This document shows positions 61,446 to 64,000 of a DNA stretch of 64,000 nt, piece by piece. The notes beneath the pieces were generated by a model, which saw only the letters and a program-made list of their open reading frames with translations, searched no databases and had not been told where the DNA came from. Each line of letters opens with the position of its first letter. Within the stretch, counting starts at the first letter, position 1. A program made the position numbers and the translations under genes. This DNA comes from Sphingomonas endophytica (GTDB taxonomy: Bacteria > Pseudomonadota > Alphaproteobacteria > Sphingomonadales > Sphingomonadaceae). The DNA is taken from positions 1 to 64,000 of the forward strand of contig NZ_JACIJN010000006.1 of NCBI RefSeq assembly GCF_014199415.1, in the 5' to 3' direction.

Positions 61446-62137
61446 CAGCGTTCGCCGTCGAGCTGCCGCGACAGCGTGGCGTGGAAACCGTCGGCGAAGC
61501 GGTTCAGCCGCGCCTCGATGCGGTTGATGGCATGGCTGAAGCGATTGTACGCGATCACCGCCGGGATCGCCGCGAACAGCCCGATCGCGGTCGCGAACAG
61601 CGCCTCGGCGATGCCGGGGGCGACGACCGACAGGCTGGTGTTCTGCTGGCTGGCGATCGCGGTGAAGCTGCGCATGATCCCCCAGACGGTGCCGAACAGC
61701 CCGACGAACGGCGCGACCGAGCCGACCGTCGCCAGCACGTTGAGCCGGTCCGACAGCTGGTCGATCTCCCGCGCCACCGCCGAGCCCATGACGGTCGCCA
61801 GCCGGTCGCGCGTGCCCTCGCGGTCGATCTTCTGCCCCTGTGTCGAGCGCCGCCATTCGGTGACGCCTGCGTTCAGCACGCGCGCGGAGGGCAGATCGGT
61901 ATGCGTCTGCGACTTGTAGAAGGCGTCGATGTCTTCGGCCTTCCAGAAATCGCGCTCGAACGCCTCGGTGCGCTGGCGCGTGCGGCCCAGCTTCAGCCAG
62001 AAGCCGATGATGATCGCCCAGGTCCAGATGCTGGCGAGCAGCAGCCCCAGCATCACCGCCTTGACCACCCAATCGGCTTCCATGAACAGCGCGATCGGCG
62101 ACAGCGTGGCCGCCTCGGTCTGCAAAATCGGATTCAC
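61445..62137 (-). CDS. tolQ: TolQ (ExbB/MotA family)
   Basis: A 230-residue inner-membrane protein with three hydrophobic segments. VKAVMLGLLLASIWTWAIII is the first; VGSVAPFVGLFGTVWGIMRSF and LFATAIGLFAAIPAVIAYN are the later two with the conserved channel residues. The start overlaps the ybgC stop by 4 bp. It is the proton-channel part of the Tol machine. Confidence 0.95.
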   Translation of the reverse strand: MNPILQTEAATLSPIALFMEADWVVKAVMLGLLLASIWTWAIIIGFWLKLGRTRQRTEAFERDFWKAEDIDAFYKSQTHTDLPSARVLNAGVTEWRRSTQGQKIDREGTRDRLATVMGSAVAREIDQLSDRLNVLATVGSVAPFVGLFGTVWGIMRSFTAIASQQNTSLSVVAPGIAEALFATAIGLFAAIPAVIAYNRFSHAINRIEARLNRFADGFHATLSRQLDGER

Positions 62138-62595
62138 GGTGTCTCTTCCCCCAATGACGCGAGGCGCCGGAACGTATCGACCCAGGCGGCGGGTTGACGA
62201 CGCGGGCGCCCGTCGGGGCCGACCAGCGCCGCGGTCACCGTGGCGTCCGCCAGCATTTCCGCCCCGCGCCTGACTGTCTGATGAATGACGACGCTGGCCG
62301 CGCGGATGCTGGTCACGCGGCTTTCGATCAGCAGCGCATCGTCCAGCCTTGCGGGCGCGCGATATTTGATCGCCAGATCGGTGATGGCGTATGCGCCGCC
62401 GCCGCTTTCGAAGGTGGCGCGCTGGTCGATCCCGCCGACGCGCAGCATGTCCGACCGCGCGCGCTCCAGATAGCGCAGGTAATTGGCGTGATAGACCACG
62501 CCCGACAGGTCGGTATCCTCGAAATAGACGCGCAGCGCGAAGAGGTGGCTGTTCCCCTCGAAACGTCCCTGCGCGGGTTGATCCACCGCCGTCAT
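62134..62595 (-). CDS. ybgC: Acyl-CoA thioesterase YbgC (Tol-associated)
   Basis: A 153-residue hot-dog-fold thioesterase. YFEDTDLSGVVYHANYLRYLERARSDML is the catalytic region with the conserved Asp and the YHANYL motif. It is the usual first gene of the Tol-Pal operon. The ATG at 62595 was chosen, with a composite REP about 80 bp upstream, so the operon probably starts here. The substrate is not known; small acyl groups are likely. Confidence 0.93.
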   Translation of the reverse strand: MTAVDQPAQGRFEGNSHLFALRVYFEDTDLSGVVYHANYLRYLERARSDMLRVGGIDQRATFESGGGAYAITDLAIKYRAPARLDDALLIESRVTSIRAASVVIHQTVRRGAEMLADATVTAALVGPDGRPRRQPAAWVDTFRRLASLGEETP

Positions 62596-62677
62596 GGCAG
62601 GGCTGTTAACCGATGGGGCGGGCGCGGGGAAGCGGTAATGGCCTCCGGTTGATGTGGGTCGGGGTGTCGCCCCTTTC

Positions 62678-62769
62678 GTCATTCCCGCGCGAGCGGGAAT
62701 CCAGACGCGCAGGTCTTCGCAAGGGTCGCAACGTCAGAGGTTCTGGATTCCCGCCTGCGCGGGAATGAC
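62678..62769. repeat. Composite 93-bp REP pair (family C), copy 3
   Basis: GTCATTCCCGC-GCGA-GCGGGAATCCAGACGC at the left and TTCTGGATTCCCGCCTGCGCGGGAATGAC at the right; highly similar to the copies at 43606 and 50196, and the most symmetrical of the three. It sits between two genes of the same strand. Confidence 0.85.
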
Positions 62770-62773
62770 CGAG

Positions 62774-63823
62774 TTAGCCGAGAAGCCCTGCCATCTCCGC
62801 CTCGCCCCGCGCCCACGCCAGCCCGCTTTCCGCCAGCCATGCCGGATCGTGGTACGTACAGCCGTAGCGGTCGCCCCCGTCGCACAGCAACGTCACGATG
62901 CTCCCGCGCTCGCCGCGCGCCGCCATCTCGCGGATCAGCTGCGCGCACGCCCACAGGTTGGTCCCCGTCGACCCGCCGACGCGCCGCCCTAGCACCTGCC
63001 CCAGCGCGCGCATCGCACCCAGGCTGTCACCGTCCTCGACCGGGATCATGCGGTCGATCACGCCCGGCACGAAGCTCGGCTCGACGCGCGGCCGCCCGAT
63101 CCCCTCGATCCGCGACGCGCAGCCCTCGGGCAGCGCCACCGCCGCGCGATCCGCATAATGGCGATGAAAGATCGAATTGACCGGATCGGCGACGCACAAT
63201 TGCGTCGCGTAACGGCGATAGCGGATGAAGCGCCCGATCGTCGCCGAGGTGCCGCCGGTCCCTGCGCCGCAGACGATCCACGCCGGCACCGGATGCTCCT
63301 CCTCCGCCATCTGCGCGAAGATGCTCTCGGCGATATTGTTGTTGCCGCGCCAGTCGGTGGCGCGCTCGGCATAAGTGAACTGGTCGAGATAATGCCCGCC
63401 GGTCTCGCGCGCGAGCCGCTGCGCGACATCATAGACGGTGCGCGGATCGTCGACCGCGTGGATCTCGCCGCCATGGAAGCGGATCGCATCGAGCTTGGGC
63501 GCGGCGGTGGCCGCGGGGACGACCGCGATGAAGCGCAGGCCCAGCATCTTCGCGAAATAGGCCTCGCTGACCGCGGTCGACCCCGACGACGCCTCGATCA
63601 CGCACGTGTCCGGTCCAATCCACTCGTTGCACAGCGCGTAGAGGAACAGCGAGCGCGCCAGCCGGTGCTTGAGGCTGCCGGTCGGGTGGCTGCTCTCGTC
63701 CTTCAGGTACAGCTGGATGCCGTCGTGATGCGGCAGGTCGACCTGGATCAGATGCGTGTCGGCGCTGCGGTTGTAATCCGCCTCGATCCGGCGGACCGCC
63801 TCCGCCAGCCACGCGCGCGTCAT
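62774..63823 (-). CDS. PLP-dependent cysteine synthase/desulfhydrase-family protein
   Basis: A 349-residue fold-type II PLP enzyme. The cofactor Lys is in [14 protein letters not shown]. The phosphate-binding loops are [15 protein letters not shown] and [14 protein letters not shown], typical of the cysteine synthase family. [19 protein letters not shown] and [14 protein letters not shown] support a role like the L-cysteine desulfhydrase-type branch. It may make cysteine or degrade it. The ATG at 63823 overlaps the stop of the upstream gene by 4 bp. Confidence 0.87.
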   Translation of the reverse strand: MTRAWLAEAVRRIEADYNRSADTHLIQVDLPHHDGIQLYLKDESSHPTGSLKHRLARSLFLYALCNEWIGPDTCVIEASSGSTAVSEAYFAKMLGLRFIAVVPAATAAPKLDAIRFHGGEIHAVDDPRTVYDVAQRLARETGGHYLDQFTYAERATDWRGNNNIAESIFAQMAEEEHPVPAWIVCGAGTGGTSATIGRFIRYRRYATQLCVADPVNSIFHRHYADRAAVALPEGCASRIEGIGRPRVEPSFVPGVIDRMIPVEDGDSLGAMRALGQVLGRRVGGSTGTNLWACAQLIREMAARGERGSIVTLLCDGGDRYGCTYHDPAWLAESGLAWARGEAEMAGLLG

Positions 63824-64000
63824 TCCGCGGCGACGAAGCTGTTGATCGCGCGATCCTTGCGCACCCTGGTCCCGTCGAAGATCGTCCCGTTCATCGCGAT
63901 CCACACCCCCGGTGCCGCAACCTGCGCGGTGGCGAAGGCCATGCCGAGATTGAAGCTGGCGTCGCTCTCCGCGAACCGCGCCGGGGCGAGCGCGCCGACC
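63820..64000 (-). CDS. Partial gene of unknown function (C-terminus)
   Basis: The last 60 codons of a gene that begins beyond the right edge. The visible C-terminus reads [18 protein letters not shown], then [15 protein letters not shown], and ends [17 protein letters not shown] do not recognise the family. It overlaps the cysteine synthase-like gene by ATGA, so they are co-transcribed. Confidence 0.6.
   Translation of the reverse strand, partial: VGALAPARFAESDASFNLGMAFATAQVAAPGVWIAMNGTIFDGTRVRKDRAINSFVAAE

Noticed and set aside
43606..62769. Dispersed near-identical palindromes as a CRISPR array
   Set aside because: The repeats are scattered, each at a different gene boundary, with no spacer array and no cas genes.

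Overview
The window is about 64 kb of high-GC DNA that reads as a sphingomonad chromosome (Sphingomonas or a close relative; Alphaproteobacteria). This is inferred from a GapR (DUF2312) protein, a MucR-type regulator, a large plug-type TonB-dependent receptor beside a starch-degradation cluster, the ybgC-tolQRAB-pal order, a one-piece malic enzyme/phosphotransacetylase and many short palindromic REP repeats. No rRNA, tRNA, CRISPR array, prophage or transposase was seen. Many long antisense reading frames exist only because of the GC bias and are not annotated.

Region by region. 1-7.2 kb: a sugar-acid locus (IlvD/Edd dehydratase cut by the window edge, aldose 1-epimerase, FucP-type sugar permease, SMP-30 lactonase, DgoK, DgoA, an AraD1/GguC-like FAH-fold protein, a galactose dehydrogenase). 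Together they spell an oxidative De Ley-Doudoroff route for D-galactose, with a possible second exit for L-arabinose. 7.3-16.7 kb: a maltodextrin/starch locus (MFS transporter, GH13 alpha-glucosidase, secreted GH13 alpha-amylase, divergent LacI regulator, TonB-dependent receptor). The two outward promoters carry the same 12-bp operator at the same distance from a TTGGC element. 16.7-31.7 kb: mostly housekeeping (glnD, mutS, ogt, maeB, ruvC, yebC). It is interrupted by a patch of lower GC holding a methyltransferase gene with an amber codon, by a ParE/RelE toxin-antitoxin pair, and by a DUF559 nuclease-like gene inserted between yebC and ruvC inside two inverted REP repeats. 31.7-43.6 kb: PilZ, gapR, DUF1244, pyruvate kinase, HAD phosphatase, rpmJ (Cys-less L36), an M14 carboxypeptidase, a decayed nucleoside deaminase, aconitase, and a PhnA-domain protein. 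43.7-54.1 kb: amino-acid permease, CoA-binding protein, MpaB-like protein, MucR, a tandem pair of exported amidohydrolases (the second without its metal ligands), quinone oxidoreductase, clpA. 54.2-64 kb: a 7TM GGDEF protein, acyl-CoA ligase, the Tol-Pal operon, and a PLP-dependent cysteine synthase-like gene followed by a gene that runs off the window.

The most unusual elements are the REP-bounded DUF559 cassette (with a cargo-free repeat pair of the same family near 58 kb), the shared operator architecture of the maltodextrin regulon, a composite repeat of about 93 bp present three times, and the degenerate amidohydrolase partner. Everything is read by eye from the sequence. Family names come from motif recognition, not from database searches.
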